DNA from: JAICKM01 sp038228295
GTDB taxonomy: Bacteria; Chloroflexota; Chloroflexia; QHBQ01; JAICKM01
DNA length: 64,000 bases
Assembly (NCBI GenBank): GCA_038228295.1
Contig: JBBRPH010000010.1
Location: 1 to 64,000 of the forward strand
Direction: 5' to 3'
Within the stretch, counting starts at the first letter, position 1, and every line of letters starts with the position of its first letter. The notes under the pieces are model-generated. The model searched no databases, had not been told where the DNA came from, and saw only the letters and a list, made by a program, of their open reading frames with translations. The translations under genes and the position numbers were made by a program. Below are positions 43,975 to 52,685 of the stretch, one piece after another.

Positions 43975-45747
43975 ATGCCTCGGCGCACTATCTCAGGGGG
44001 TTCCGCCGGCGGTAGGCCGGCGGAACCCCACGATCCGATCGTTCTCTTGGCGCAGGTGCGCCGACTGCTGGCCGAAACACAGGCTCTGTCCAGCCGCATC
44101 GCCGCGATCAACGAGGTTGCAGTCGCGATCAACAACAGTCACAGTCTCGACGTCATTCTACCGGTGGTAGCAGACCAGGCCAAGTGGATCTTGGACTTTG
44201 ATTACTGTGCCGTCGCACTTGCTGTACCCGATAGCGAACGTTATAGGGTAACCAGTCTGTTCGGCCTCGAACCTCTGCCGGCGGAGACCGTGTTCACCCG
44301 CGATGCCGGCATTATCGGCCGTTTGTTGCAGACAGGTCAAGCTCAAATTATCCTCGATCCGATTGAGACTGCCGATCCCGCCTTTGGCGCTCGGGTGCAA
44401 GAACTCGGTTTTCGTTCCGGGTTGGCGACCCCACTGATCGCCGGTGGTCAGATATTGGGTGTATTCCTGTTGCTGTCGCAGCACGCCGATCATTACACAC
44501 TAGACGATGTGCGGATCGCCTATCTGCTGGGACTGCAACTGGCGGCAGCACTGCATAATGTACAGATGTTGGAACGTGAACAACGCCGCGCTCACCAGTT
44601 CCAGGTGCTGGCCGAAGTGGGCCGTGAAACCACCGGCCTGAACGATCTGGCGACCAGCCTGGATCGCGTGGTCGATTCGGTGCGTCAAGCCTTCGGCTAC
44701 TTGCGAGTCAACGTGGCGACAATCGAAGACGGCGAGTTGGTCTTTGCGCATAGTGCATCCTATGATCCGGCGGAAGTCGGGGTGGTTCGCCGGTTGCGTC
44801 TAGCGCCGGAACCACAAGGCATCAGCGGGTGGGTGGCCGCGCATGGTACACCGCTCGTGATCCATGATGTACGCCAAGATGCGCGCTATCTACCGCACCC
44901 CGCCAGTGGCGTCGAAGACCCGGTACTGACAGAGTATGCGGTACCAATCCGCTCGCGTGAACGCATCATCGGTGTGCTGGATTGCCAGTGTGGGCGATCC
45001 GGGGCATTTGATGCGGATGAACAAAACTTGCTGAACGCCGTCGCCAGCCAGATCAGCGCAGCGCTGGAAGCGCAAGAACTCTACCGGCGGGTCAACGGGC
45101 TGTTCCAACAGTACGTGTCCGCACCGCTGGCCCAGTCTATGCTCACCCACCAAACCAGCACGGAATTAGGCGGCGCACGGCAAGAGGTGACGGTGTTGTT
45201 TGCCGATCTGGACAACTTCAGCAGCTTTGCCGAAAGCACCCCCCCTGAAACGCTGATTGAGACGTTGCAGACCTATCTGGGTATGGCGACCGAAGCGGTA
45301 TTGGAACACGGCGGCACGCCGACGCAATACCTAGGGGACGGGCTGATGGCGCTGTTTAACGCGCCGGCTCCCGACCGTCTGCATAGCTGGCACGCGCTGC
45401 AAGCCGCCCAGGCACTGCGTCAGCGCGTGCGTGATTATAACGCGGCGACCAGTGGTCCGCAGATGCAGTTTGCGGTGGGCTTGCATTGTGGCGAAGCGGT
45501 GGTAGGTAACTTAGGGTCGGCATCGCTTCGATGCTACACGGCGGTGGGCGACACGGTGAACTTAGCAAAGCGCGTGCAGGAAGCGGCTGACGGCGGTGAG
45601 GTGCTGTTTACTGCGGCACTGTATGAGAGCTTGCATGGCGCAGTGCAGGGCGAGTTGCTGAAGCAGGTGCTGGTCAAAGGTCGTCGTACCCCGGTGACAA
45701 TTTACCGTTTGGTGCAACGGTCTGCGCGGGGAACCAAACGTACCTGA
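43975..45747 (+). CDS. GAF-domain class III adenylate/guanylate cyclase
   Basis: 590 aa, cytoplasmic. Two GAF domains (~res 45-195 and 215-370; GFRSGLATPLIAGG and EYAVPIRSRERIIGVLDCQC) precede a class III cyclase domain (~390-575). The metal-binding Asp residues lie in VLFADLDNFSSFAE and YLGDGLMALFNAP. The transition-state Asn/Arg region is CYTAVGDTVNLAKRVQ, with an Asp-Thr that suggests cAMP as product. The protein would make cAMP in response to a ligand or cyclic nucleotide bound by GAF. The operon partner is the AhpD-fold protein. Confidence 0.92.
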   Translation: MPRRTISGGSAGGRPAEPHDPIVLLAQVRRLLAETQALSSRIAAINEVAVAINNSHSLDVILPVVADQAKWILDFDYCAVALAVPDSERYRVTSLFGLEPLPAETVFTRDAGIIGRLLQTGQAQIILDPIETADPAFGARVQELGFRSGLATPLIAGGQILGVFLLLSQHADHYTLDDVRIAYLLGLQLAAALHNVQMLEREQRRAHQFQVLAEVGRETTGLNDLATSLDRVVDSVRQAFGYLRVNVATIEDGELVFAHSASYDPAEVGVVRRLRLAPEPQGISGWVAAHGTPLVIHDVRQDARYLPHPASGVEDPVLTEYAVPIRSRERIIGVLDCQCGRSGAFDADEQNLLNAVASQISAALEAQELYRRVNGLFQQYVSAPLAQSMLTHQTSTELGGARQEVTVLFADLDNFSSFAESTPPETLIETLQTYLGMATEAVLEHGGTPTQYLGDGLMALFNAPAPDRLHSWHALQAAQALRQRVRDYNAATSGPQMQFAVGLHCGEAVVGNLGSASLRCYTAVGDTVNLAKRVQEAADGGEVLFTAALYESLHGAVQGELLKQVLVKGRRTPVTIYRLVQRSARGTKRT

Positions 45748-45809
45748 TCTGCGTATGCTGTAGGAGTATGACCGCTTTTTCGCGCATATAGCGCGTCGGG
45801 GAGTAGCTG

Positions 45810-46211
45810 ATGGATCGCCAGGAACAAATCGAACAATTATTAGAGCTATACCAAAATCCGGCTCACCGGGGCGAGGTGGCCGCTGCCGATGTGTCGCATC
45901 AGGGCGGCAACCCCGGCTGTGGCGATATAGTGACTTATCACCTGAAAGTGGGCACAGACGGACGCATCGAACAACTACGCTTTGAAGGGCACGGTTGCAC
46001 CATCAGCCAAGCTGCCGCCGAACTGGTGGCCGAGCGTATGGAGGGGACCACTCTGACCGATGTGGATGCGCTGACCCACGACGAGATCGTGGATCTGCTG
46101 GGGCGTGAAGTGGTGATGAGCCGCCCACGTTGCGCGACGCTGGCGCTGGGCACGCTGAAAGATGCCGTGCGTCTCTATCGGCAGGAACACCGCGATGTCT
46201 GCCCGGAATAG
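45810..46211 (+). CDS. sufU: SufU-type Fe-S cluster assembly protein
   Basis: 133 aa. The three conserved Cys and the Asp are present: NPGCGD (Cys37, Asp39), GHGCTISQA (Cys63), and RPRCATLALGTLKDA (Cys108). SufU proteins accept sulfur from the cysteine desulfurase SufS using a bound zinc. No sufB, sufC, sufD or sufS is next to it, unlike most suf operons. ATG 45810 follows GGGGAG. It overlaps the next gene by 17 nt, suggesting translational coupling. Confidence 0.92.
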   Translation: MDRQEQIEQLLELYQNPAHRGEVAAADVSHQGGNPGCGDIVTYHLKVGTDGRIEQLRFEGHGCTISQAAAELVAERMEGTTLTDVDALTHDEIVDLLGREVVMSRPRCATLALGTLKDAVRLYRQEHRDVCPE

Positions 46212-46758
46212 CGGGCGGGCAGCCTATGATGTCGCTAATGAATGCCTGACCGCCGACTTCTCCGGCGCGGCGGCGCAGTACGGCGATTCATTGCTGTTTA
46301 TCGGCTTTGACCTGGGCGACGGCCGGTTCCAGATCACCGTCTATCCCGGCTACCGCTTTCCTGCCGACGACCGCGTGCATGGGCATATCGGCATCTTTGA
46401 TGTAGCTATCGGCACGCCCTGGCCGGAGATCCTGAAGCGGGTTGACCGTATCGAAGCGAACGCGCAGCGCAACTACCAACGCTGCCTGCAATTCCGCTCC
46501 GGCGGCGGGCGCAGCCGGAGTGGGCGCAGCGGCGACGGCGGGGCCGATCATGTGGCCGAGACGTTCCGCGAAAGCTGGGCCGGCTTCCGCCTTAAACTGG
46601 CCCGCGAGGGGCGGGTGACACGCGGCGATGTGCAGTTCGAGGGCGACCCCCAACGGGCTTTCCTGGCCCATTGGCACGCGCAGGACTATACTGTGCGCGT
46701 TTATGATAGCGGCTCAATGCTCGTCCTGCCCGGCGACCGGCGTAGCGAGGTGCCGTAG
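46195..46758 (+). CDS. Hypothetical protein coupled to sufU
   Basis: 187 aa from ATG 46195, with AGGA nine bases upstream, inside the end of sufU. The N-terminal part reads as a compact alpha/beta domain (GDSLLFIGFDLGDGRFQITVYPG). A basic, Gly/Ser/Arg-rich linker follows (~res 100-120), then FRESWAGFRLKLAREGRVTRG. No motif or membrane segment is recognised. The overlap with sufU hints at a link to Fe-S assembly, but nothing in the sequence proves it. Confidence 0.65.
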   Translation: MSARNSGRAAYDVANECLTADFSGAAAQYGDSLLFIGFDLGDGRFQITVYPGYRFPADDRVHGHIGIFDVAIGTPWPEILKRVDRIEANAQRNYQRCLQFRSGGGRSRSGRSGDGGADHVAETFRESWAGFRLKLAREGRVTRGDVQFEGDPQRAFLAHWHAQDYTVRVYDSGSMLVLPGDRRSEVP

Positions 46759-46760
46759 GT

Positions 46761-46795
46761 CGTCAGTCGTCAGTCGTCAGTTGGCGGTTGTCAGT
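46761..46795. repeat. Heptamer array (CGTCAGT x3, TGGCGGT, TGTCAGT)
   Basis: Five consecutive 7-bp units directly after the stop of the preceding gene, in a 53-bp convergent gap with the DUF971 gene. Confidence 0.85.
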
Positions 46796-46811
46796 CATAA
46801 TTCAGAACTCG

Positions 46812-47141
46812 TTATGTCGCCGTCGCGCACTCTGGGCACTCGCAGTTTTCCCGCAGATAGTTGTAGGTATAGATGCCGGTGCTGTGGCCGTCGCCCAAGA
46901 CAGGGGTGAGTCCGTAGCGGCCCACCGGACGCAGATCCACTAAATCGATCTGGTCGGCGCTCAGTTCGCGAGTGGCAGTCATCGTGCCGGGCATTCCCCA
47001 TTCGCCTTTGCACTCGGCGCAGGGGCACAATCGGCGCAATCGGCTGAAATCGTGGCGGCTGGTGTGGCCGTCGCTCCAGGTGATAGCCAGGCTATGGCCG
47101 GCATCGTCGGCTTCCAGGCCGAGCGGTTCAATCGGGATCAT
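46812..47141 (-). CDS. DUF971 (GBBH-like N-terminal) zinc-binding protein
   Basis: 109 aa from ATG 47141 (MIPIEPLGLE), with AGGAGA upstream; a longer frame to 47216 lacks a ribosome site. SLAITWSDGHTS and RRLCPCAECKGE, then YTYNYLRENCECPEC, match the DUF971 fold seen at the N-terminus of gamma-butyrobetaine hydroxylase and in stand-alone bacterial proteins. The CxC and CxCxxC clusters probably bind one metal. Stand-alone members are often encoded near Fe-S genes, and sufU is 600 bp away on the other strand. Confidence 0.88.
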   Translation of the reverse strand: MIPIEPLGLEADDAGHSLAITWSDGHTSRHDFSRLRRLCPCAECKGEWGMPGTMTATRELSADQIDLVDLRPVGRYGLTPVLGDGHSTGIYTYNYLRENCECPECATAT

Positions 47142-47216
47142 CAGGTCTCCTCTAGTGAACTCAGCGTATCCGCCGTATTGTACGCCTTTCGCCGCCGGCC
47201 TGTCCAGCATATGCAC

Positions 47217-47246
47217 TTGCCCTATTCACCTCTCTAACGGTATACT
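47217..47246 (+). promoter_or_regulatory. Promoter giving a leaderless DUF2723 transcript
   Basis: TTGCCC (47217-47222), 18 bp, TATACT (47241-47246). The predicted start (about 47253) coincides with the GTG start codon at 47252, and no ribosome site is present. Confidence 0.6.
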
Positions 47247-47251
47247 GCCGC

Positions 47252-48742
47252 GTGAGACAGTGGACGGTACAACAGCAGGCGGGAATGGGGGCGGGGGTTG
47301 CGCTCGGTGGCGCGGCGCTCTACGGCGCGACCCTTGCGCCGGGCTTGGGTGGCACGGTGGACTCGGCGGAGTTTCAGCAGGCGGCAGCGGGGCTGGCACT
47401 GGTGCATCCCACCGGCTACCCGCTGTATCTGCTACTGGCCCATGCCTGGATCGCATTGCTACCCGTGGGTGAGCCGGCTTGGCGGGTCAACGTGCTATCG
47501 GCAGTGTTCGGGGTGGCGACGCTGTTGCTGATCTATGTCACAGTCCACTACTTGAGCGGCAGCGTGGCTGGGGCAGTATTGGCGGCGGCGCTAGCCGCCA
47601 CCCACCCGCTGATTTGGCCCACCGCTGTGGTCGCCGAAGTGACCAGCCTCAATGGCTTGCTAGTAGCGGCCACGCTCTACGCACTGCTGCGCTGGGCAGC
47701 CCCGGCCCGCGCCTGGCCGCTAGAAGCCGTGGCACTGCTCTATGGCCTAGCCCTTAGCCACCATCGTACTAGCCTGCTGCTCGCCCCGGCTATCATGCTA
47801 TTCTTCGCCTGGACCGTCCGCTGCGGGCGGCAGGTGTCGGGAGCGGCGGTGGGCCGTAGCCTGCTGCTGCTTGCCTTGCCCGCGCTGGCCTATCTGTACC
47901 TACCATTGCGTGCGTTCACCACCTCCTGGTACACCAATAGTTGGCCTAATTTTGTCGCTGAGGTAGGTGGGGCGAGTGCTTGGCCGATCATCGCCGATAC
48001 GCTACGCCGTCCGCTGCTGCCGCGCGTCGGCTTAGTCGCCGGTTTAATGGTGCCCGGCCTAGCCGGTGTACTAACGGTGGCGCTGGCCGGGTTAGGCGGG
48101 ATCTTGTGGCGCCGCCGTGATCCCGCTCCACCGCCGGCCCGGTCCTGGTCGATCCTGACCCTCTACATCCTGAGCGCGCTCAGCATCTGCGGCGTAATGG
48201 TGATTTATGACGTGGATGTGATCGGTGACTACCTAGCGCTGGTTGCCTTACTCATCGCGACCTGGGCCGGGGTAGGCGCGGGCTTGTGGCTGCGGCTGAC
48301 GCTGGCGGCGCCGCGAATGTGGCGCGGCGCCGTGCCGGTGGGTGCGCTAGCATTGGCGGTGGCGGTGGCGGGTCTGCCTCTGGCGCAGGCCGGCGCCGCC
48401 TATCCCCAGGCCGATTTCCATGCCTACACAGCGCCGCGCACCTTCTGGACCGTACTTGCCGGCTGGGAGGGCACGCCCGCCGCGCTGCCCCCTGACAGCA
48501 TCATGATCGGCGGCTGGGCGCGCGTCAACGAGCTGCGCTACCGTCAGCGTGTCGAAGGCTGGCGGCCCGACCTCTATCCCGTGGTCCTTGACGACCTCCT
48601 GGCAGGACGGTTGACCCTGATCAACGAATGGCTGGGCCAGCGGCGTGCCGTCTATCTCCTAGATCAATCCCCGGCGATTACCGCCCACTATGTCGTCCGC
48701 CCGCAGGGATCGCTGTGGCGCGTGGTGCGATCCTTGCCTTAA
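47252..48742 (+). CDS. DUF2723 polytopic membrane protein (GT-C-like)
   Basis: 496 aa with about eleven membrane helices. The first extracytoplasmic loop is diagnostic of DUF2723: GGTVDSAEFQQAAAGLALVH, then PTGYPLYLLLAHAWIALLPVGEPAWRVN. The catalytic-type Asp and Glu of GT-C enzymes fit this DSAE. The protein ends with a ~100-residue soluble domain (SIMIGGWARVNELRYRQRV). Members are thought to be glycosyltransferases or related flippases of the envelope. GTG 47252 is used, probably on a leaderless mRNA. Confidence 0.85.
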   Translation: MRQWTVQQQAGMGAGVALGGAALYGATLAPGLGGTVDSAEFQQAAAGLALVHPTGYPLYLLLAHAWIALLPVGEPAWRVNVLSAVFGVATLLLIYVTVHYLSGSVAGAVLAAALAATHPLIWPTAVVAEVTSLNGLLVAATLYALLRWAAPARAWPLEAVALLYGLALSHHRTSLLLAPAIMLFFAWTVRCGRQVSGAAVGRSLLLLALPALAYLYLPLRAFTTSWYTNSWPNFVAEVGGASAWPIIADTLRRPLLPRVGLVAGLMVPGLAGVLTVALAGLGGILWRRRDPAPPPARSWSILTLYILSALSICGVMVIYDVDVIGDYLALVALLIATWAGVGAGLWLRLTLAAPRMWRGAVPVGALALAVAVAGLPLAQAGAAYPQADFHAYTAPRTFWTVLAGWEGTPAALPPDSIMIGGWARVNELRYRQRVEGWRPDLYPVVLDDLLAGRLTLINEWLGQRRAVYLLDQSPAITAHYVVRPQGSLWRVVRSLP

Positions 48743-48783
48743 ACGCGCCCTCAGTTGTCCGCTGAAATTAGACCCCACTGCGG

Positions 48784-48807
48784 TATAATAGGGTATACAC
48801 GGAGGGG
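48784..48807 (+). promoter_or_regulatory. -10 box and ribosome site deciding the start at 48814
   Basis: TATAAT (48784-48789) is followed by GGAGGGG (48801-48807). The spacing favours ATG 48814 over the ATG at 48808, which directly abuts the ribosome site. The -35 is weak. Confidence 0.55.
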
Positions 48808-48813
48808 ATGAGT

Positions 48814-49404
48814 ATGGACGAGCGGCAGGTGCAGGATACATCGGTTCCCCTAACCTGCGGGGCGCTAGTGATCCTAGCGGATGATTTGGTGGGCGTGCAA
48901 GCACCGGATGGGACGCTGATCGTGGCGGCGCGCCTGGGGCCGGGGTTGGTGCAAGCGCACGCCGCCGACGGCACGCTCTCAATCCACTGGCTGGACGCAG
49001 ACTTCACGACCCCGATGGTCGTCGCCGACGTGCATTCCCTCGCAGCCGATCAGCGGCTCGTGAGTGTGTGGCGCTGTGGCCCGCAGGGTCGGCGAAAGCT
49101 GCTGGGTCGGCGCTTGGCCGCCTTGCAACACCATTGGGCGGTAGAACTCCGCCCGCACGGTCTGCTGCGCGTGCTGCAAGCTGAAGGATCGTGTTGGACC
49201 TTCCGCATCAACTCCGTGACGCACGAAGTAGATCCGCCCTGGATCGAAGCGCCCACCGACGACTCCGCCGAAGCCCTCGTGGCAGCGGATGTCGCGTGCG
49301 CCGCTGCGGATCGCTTGACGGAGGTCGGAGGCTGCATTACAATGGTCTTACGACACTTCGCCGTGTTAGTAGGAGGACAGAAATGGGCTTTCTCGATCAG
49401 ATGA
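48814..49404 (+). CDS. Hypothetical protein
   Basis: 196 aa, soluble, with no motif I recognise. Its first half is beta-like with repeated hydrophobic strands (TCGALVILADDLVGVQAPDG; RLGPGLVQAHAADG). The middle is Trp/His/Arg-rich (LLGRRLAALQHHWAVELRPH). The C-terminus has three Cys. It overlaps the next gene by 22 nt in another frame, which strongly suggests that the two proteins are made together. Confidence 0.65.
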   Translation: MDERQVQDTSVPLTCGALVILADDLVGVQAPDGTLIVAARLGPGLVQAHAADGTLSIHWLDADFTTPMVVADVHSLAADQRLVSVWRCGPQGRRKLLGRRLAALQHHWAVELRPHGLLRVLQAEGSCWTFRINSVTHEVDPPWIEAPTDDSAEALVAADVACAAADRLTEVGGCITMVLRHFAVLVGGQKWAFSIR

Positions 49405-50069
49405 AGCAGGGCACCCAGCGCGCCGCCTGGGAAGCTGAGCGCTTAGTGCGGGTTAATAAAGCTAACAGCGCCGTTAGCGATGCCCGCCGCGAGTTGGAGA
49501 TGCAGATTATGAACCTGGGCCGCGCCGTGCTGCAAACCTACGATGCCGGCAGCACGCCGCCCGACGAAACAGCTCCGATTTATAGCCAGATCAAGACGCT
49601 GGAGGCTAAAGCCCGCCAGTTAGAGACCGAAGTCGAACACATCAAAGCCGAGCAACCGCCGCAAGGCCCGCTCGCCGCTCCACAAGGTTATGTGCCGCCG
49701 CCCCAGGGTTACGCGCCGGCGCCCCAGGGCTATGCGCCGCCGCCGCCCCAGGGCTATGCGCCGCCGCCCCAGCAGGGCTATGCCCCGACCGGTCCGGCTC
49801 CCTATGCGCCCACTGGTCCCGGCCCCTATATGCCCACCGGTCCCGCGCCCTATTCATCCGGCCCCAGCGCAACCGCCGACGAATCGCCCGCCGCCGCGCA
49901 GGCTACGCCGGGGGGTTACGGCGCACCGGCCTACCAAACCGCCGCCGAACATATCGCCGATAAGCCGCACGTCCACATTGCTACAACGTGCCCCAACTGC
50001 CACGCCCCGCGCACCGATCCGACCGCACTCTTCTGTCAAGAATGCGGTACCCGCTACGCGGAAGGGTGA
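49383..50069 (+). CDS. Coiled-coil/PQGYAPP-repeat/zinc-ribbon protein
   Basis: 228 aa from ATG 49383, behind AGGAGGACAG. Residues 1-95 are predicted helical coiled coil (MGFLDQMKQGTQRAAWEAER; IKTLEAKARQLETEVEHIK). Residues ~98-175 are tandem repeats like PPPQGYAPAPQGYAPP, then TGPAPYAPTGPGPYMPTGP. The C-terminus is a zinc ribbon with CPNCHAPR and FCQECGTRY. The architecture resembles membrane-less scaffold or zinc-ribbon adaptor proteins; no enzyme activity is implied. It is translationally coupled to the preceding gene. Confidence 0.78.
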   Translation: MGFLDQMKQGTQRAAWEAERLVRVNKANSAVSDARRELEMQIMNLGRAVLQTYDAGSTPPDETAPIYSQIKTLEAKARQLETEVEHIKAEQPPQGPLAAPQGYVPPPQGYAPAPQGYAPPPPQGYAPPPQQGYAPTGPAPYAPTGPGPYMPTGPAPYSSGPSATADESPAAAQATPGGYGAPAYQTAAEHIADKPHVHIATTCPNCHAPRTDPTALFCQECGTRYAEG

Positions 50070-50071
50070 CA

Positions 50072-50129
50072 AAGTGTTTAGTGTTTAGTTGAACGATAGG
50101 TCGAGTCAAACACTAAACACTAAACACTT
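50072..50129. terminator. Heptamer-built 18-bp hairpin between convergent genes
   Basis: 50072-50089 (AAGTGTTTAGTGTTTAGT) is an exact reverse complement of 50112-50129, with a 22-nt loop; both arms are GTTTAGT/ACTAAAC heptamers. It probably terminates both the zinc-ribbon gene and the ECF operon. The last codons and stop of the ECF S-component gene lie within the right arm. Confidence 0.75.
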
Positions 50130-50949
50130 CGTACTGGAACCGGGCGCGGACGCGGCGTAGCAACTTGAGCAGCGGCAGGGCTAGCAAGCCGAACAGCACT
50201 GCGTTGCCTAGACCACGCATCAGATCGGTCGGTAGCGACGTAAGTAGATAAAAGCCTAGGTAACGCTGCACGCTGCTTAGTAGCCCGGCGGTCGAGTCCC
50301 AGGCTGTGCCGGGGTCGGCGGCAGCGGCGGGCGCGGTAAAAGGCCAGAACCAGAGGTTCATCAGCGCGCCGTAGGCCATGCCGACCACTAACCCCCACAC
50401 CATCAGCGCGACGCGCTCTATACGCCGGTCCGCGTGCGCCAGGGGCCGCGCCAGCCAACCCGCGCTTAGCCCCACCCAGCCCAGCGCATACATCTCAAAC
50501 GGTAGCCACGGTCCCACGCCGGCGGTGAACAGCGCCGATACCAGCAGCGAGAGCGCGCCCAGCAGGAAGCCGAACCCTCCGCCAAACACATAGCCTCCCA
50601 GGATCGGCAGGACAAAGATGGCCGAAAACCCGCTCGGTCCCGGTAGGGGGCGCAAGGCGGCGTTGGTCGCCACCAGGATGCCCAACAACGCTACTTGCCG
50701 TGCATCCAGCCGCCGCGTTTCCAGGTCAGCCAGTAGTACCACCAGGCACAGTCCGATCAGCAGTACAAACACCAGTGGCGCATCGGCGGCGTGCGCGCTG
50801 TTTTCCGCTACCCGTGCTTGCGGCACGAAAAAGGGATAGAGAAAGGCTCCCAGGCCCAGCGCGCTGGTGAGCAGCAGCAAAAGCGGGCTGATCGTTACGG
50901 ATTGCGGCCGGCGGATTGAGACCGGCGGATTAGGGGCAACGGCGTTCAT
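50113..50949 (-). CDS. ECF transporter S component, probably for cobalamin
   Basis: 278 aa with about six to seven membrane helices, the usual S-component topology: FIFVLPILGGYVFGGGFG-type helices (here FVLPILGGYVFGGGFGFLLG), and LPFEMYALGWVGLSAGWLA. The N-terminal ~25 residues are polar. S components bind the vitamin and dock on EcfT. Because the operon is headed by a cobalamin riboswitch, vitamin B12 or a precursor is the likely substrate, as for CbrT-type proteins. It overlaps the ATPase gene by 4 nt and is the last gene of the operon. Confidence 0.82.
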   Translation of the reverse strand: MNAVAPNPPVSIRRPQSVTISPLLLLLTSALGLGAFLYPFFVPQARVAENSAHAADAPLVFVLLIGLCLVVLLADLETRRLDARQVALLGILVATNAALRPLPGPSGFSAIFVLPILGGYVFGGGFGFLLGALSLLVSALFTAGVGPWLPFEMYALGWVGLSAGWLARPLAHADRRIERVALMVWGLVVGMAYGALMNLWFWPFTAPAAAADPGTAWDSTAGLLSSVQRYLGFYLLTSLPTDLMRGLGNAVLFGLLALPLLKLLRRVRARFQYEVFSV

Positions 50950-52595
50950 ACGGCGATCCGGCTGAGGTAGGCTTGCACGTCGGCGGTGGTGACGAGGGCG
51001 GGGTTACGAAACAGCTTGCTCACCTGCGAGGCGAACACCAACGAGTCGGCCAACACACTGCGCGCCGCGCCGTGGACCACGATCTGCCCGTCGCTCATCA
51101 AGGCTACTGTGTCGGCAATTTCGGCGACCAGTTCCACATCATGCGTCGCCAGCACGATAGCGCGGCCCGCTGCGGCCAGCGTCCGCAGCAGGCGACCCAA
51201 TGCGGCCTTCTGGCGGTAGTCCATGCCGCGCGTCGGTTCATCCAGCAGTAGCGCGGCGGGTTCCGCGGCCAACCCCGCTGCCAACGCCACCCGTTGCCGT
51301 TCACCCACGCTTAGATCCTTCGGATCACGATCCACATAACGGGTCAAGTCCAACTGCGCTAACAACGCTTCGACCGCCGGCCCGCCGGGCGGTAGGCTGT
51401 GGTTGCCGCGTGTAAAAGCCAACTCTTCGCGCACGGTGTCGCTGAACAGTAGCACATCGGGCCGCTGGGGTACATAACCGACCTGCCGCACAATCTCTTC
51501 TAGCGTCAGGCGGCGTGTATCGGCTCCCGCGACCAGCACGCGGCCCTGCGTCGGCTTCAGCAGCCCGACCAGCAATTTGAGCAGCGTCGTCTTGCCCGCG
51601 CCGTTGCGTCCCATCAGCGCCAGCACCTCGCCCGGTTGCACAGCCAGAGTCACCCCGCGCAGTGCTTCACGCCCGCCGTAGGCGAACCAGACCGCCTCAG
51701 TGCGGAGTGTTGCGGGTTGCAGATTGTGTTCTTGCTCCCCGCTCCTAAGCCCCGGCTCTTGCCCCCCGAAGCGTGTGTCGGCGGCCAATTGGCGGCGCGC
51801 TTGCTTGATGCTGAGGGGAATGGGCTGCCAGTCGAGCAGGCGGGCGACTGCGGCCAGCGGCGGCAGCAGCGGGATATGCGCTAGCACGTCGGCGGGCAGG
51901 CCGGCGCGGAGCGGGCCGGTCGGGGTGGGGCCGGCAGGCGGCAGGTACGCAATGCGGTCTACGTGCTGTACCACGCGCTCCAGCCGGTGTTCCGATAGCA
52001 CGATGGTCAGTCCCAGGTCCTGGTTCAACTTGACGAGCGTATCCAATACTTCTTCGGCGGCCTGTGGATCGAGTTGGGAGGTCGGCTCATCCAGCACCAA
52101 TACGCGCGGTTGCAGCGTCAGCACCGCGCCGATGGCAACGCGCTGCCGCTCGCCGCCCGACAGGGTACTCAGCCGCCGTCCGCGCAAGTGGGCAATCGAG
52201 AGTTGGTCTAGCACCTCTTCGATGCGCTTCCGCATCAGTGGCTGGATCAGCCCCGCGTTCTCCATAGCAAAGGCCAGTTCGTCTTCCACCGTCTCGGCCA
52301 CCATCTGCGCTTCGGGATCTTGAAACACCAGACCGACGACCGCGCTCATCGCCGCCGTGCCCGCCGCCGTCGGATCCCGCCCCGCCACCTGCACCTGCCC
52401 GCCGATCCTGCCGCCGTAGAAATGCGGCACCAAGCCGTTCAACGCGCGCAACAGCGTAGACTTGCCCGCGCCCGATTCACCGACCAACAGCAGAAACTCG
52501 CCCTCGGCCACCTCCAGGCTCACGCCGTGGAGGGCCGGCCCCGGCGCGTCCGGGTAGTGATACGTCAGGTTCTCAATGCTGATCAGCGGTTGCAT
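50946..52595 (-). CDS. ecfA: Fused two-domain ECF transporter ATPase (EcfA-EcfA')
   Basis: 549 aa with two complete ABC ATPase domains. Domain 1 has Walker A GESGAGKST, signature LSGGERQRVAIG and Walker B VLVLDEPTSQLD. Domain 2 has GRNGAGKTT, LSVGERQRVALA and ALLLDEPTRGMD. Most ECF systems use two separate subunits, so this is a fusion of both. The linker (~res 275-305, GGQEPGLRSGEQEHN) is low-complexity and is encoded partly by GTTGCGG/GTTGCAG heptamers. It energises uptake with EcfT and the S component encoded on either side. Confidence 0.93.
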   Translation of the reverse strand: MQPLISIENLTYHYPDAPGPALHGVSLEVAEGEFLLLVGESGAGKSTLLRALNGLVPHFYGGRIGGQVQVAGRDPTAAGTAAMSAVVGLVFQDPEAQMVAETVEDELAFAMENAGLIQPLMRKRIEEVLDQLSIAHLRGRRLSTLSGGERQRVAIGAVLTLQPRVLVLDEPTSQLDPQAAEEVLDTLVKLNQDLGLTIVLSEHRLERVVQHVDRIAYLPPAGPTPTGPLRAGLPADVLAHIPLLPPLAAVARLLDWQPIPLSIKQARRQLAADTRFGGQEPGLRSGEQEHNLQPATLRTEAVWFAYGGREALRGVTLAVQPGEVLALMGRNGAGKTTLLKLLVGLLKPTQGRVLVAGADTRRLTLEEIVRQVGYVPQRPDVLLFSDTVREELAFTRGNHSLPPGGPAVEALLAQLDLTRYVDRDPKDLSVGERQRVALAAGLAAEPAALLLDEPTRGMDYRQKAALGRLLRTLAAAGRAIVLATHDVELVAEIADTVALMSDGQIVVHGAARSVLADSLVFASQVSKLFRNPALVTTADVQAYLSRIAV

Positions 52596-52611
52596 AGATC
52601 GCAGGCTCCTG

Positions 52612-52685
52612 GGTTCTGAGTTCTGGATTATAGATGAAGACGGGTTAAACCGCTCCGTCCGTCCTCAATTCCGAACTCAACACTC
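52612..52685. repeat. Heptamer arrays in the ecfT-ecfA spacer
   Basis: GGTTCTG, AGTTCTG, GATTATA (52612-52632) and CTCAATT, CCGAACT, CAACACT (52665-52685). The second array contains the ecfT stop codon (52677-52679). Confidence 0.7.

Noticed and set aside
45356..45568. Minus-strand frames opposite the cyclase domain
   Set aside because: No motifs; the plus strand keeps all class III cyclase motifs.
49191..49382. A 64-residue N-terminal extension of the zinc-ribbon protein
   Set aside because: It overlaps the preceding gene in another frame and is Arg/Ser-rich. ATG 49383 has a strong AGGAGGACAG site.
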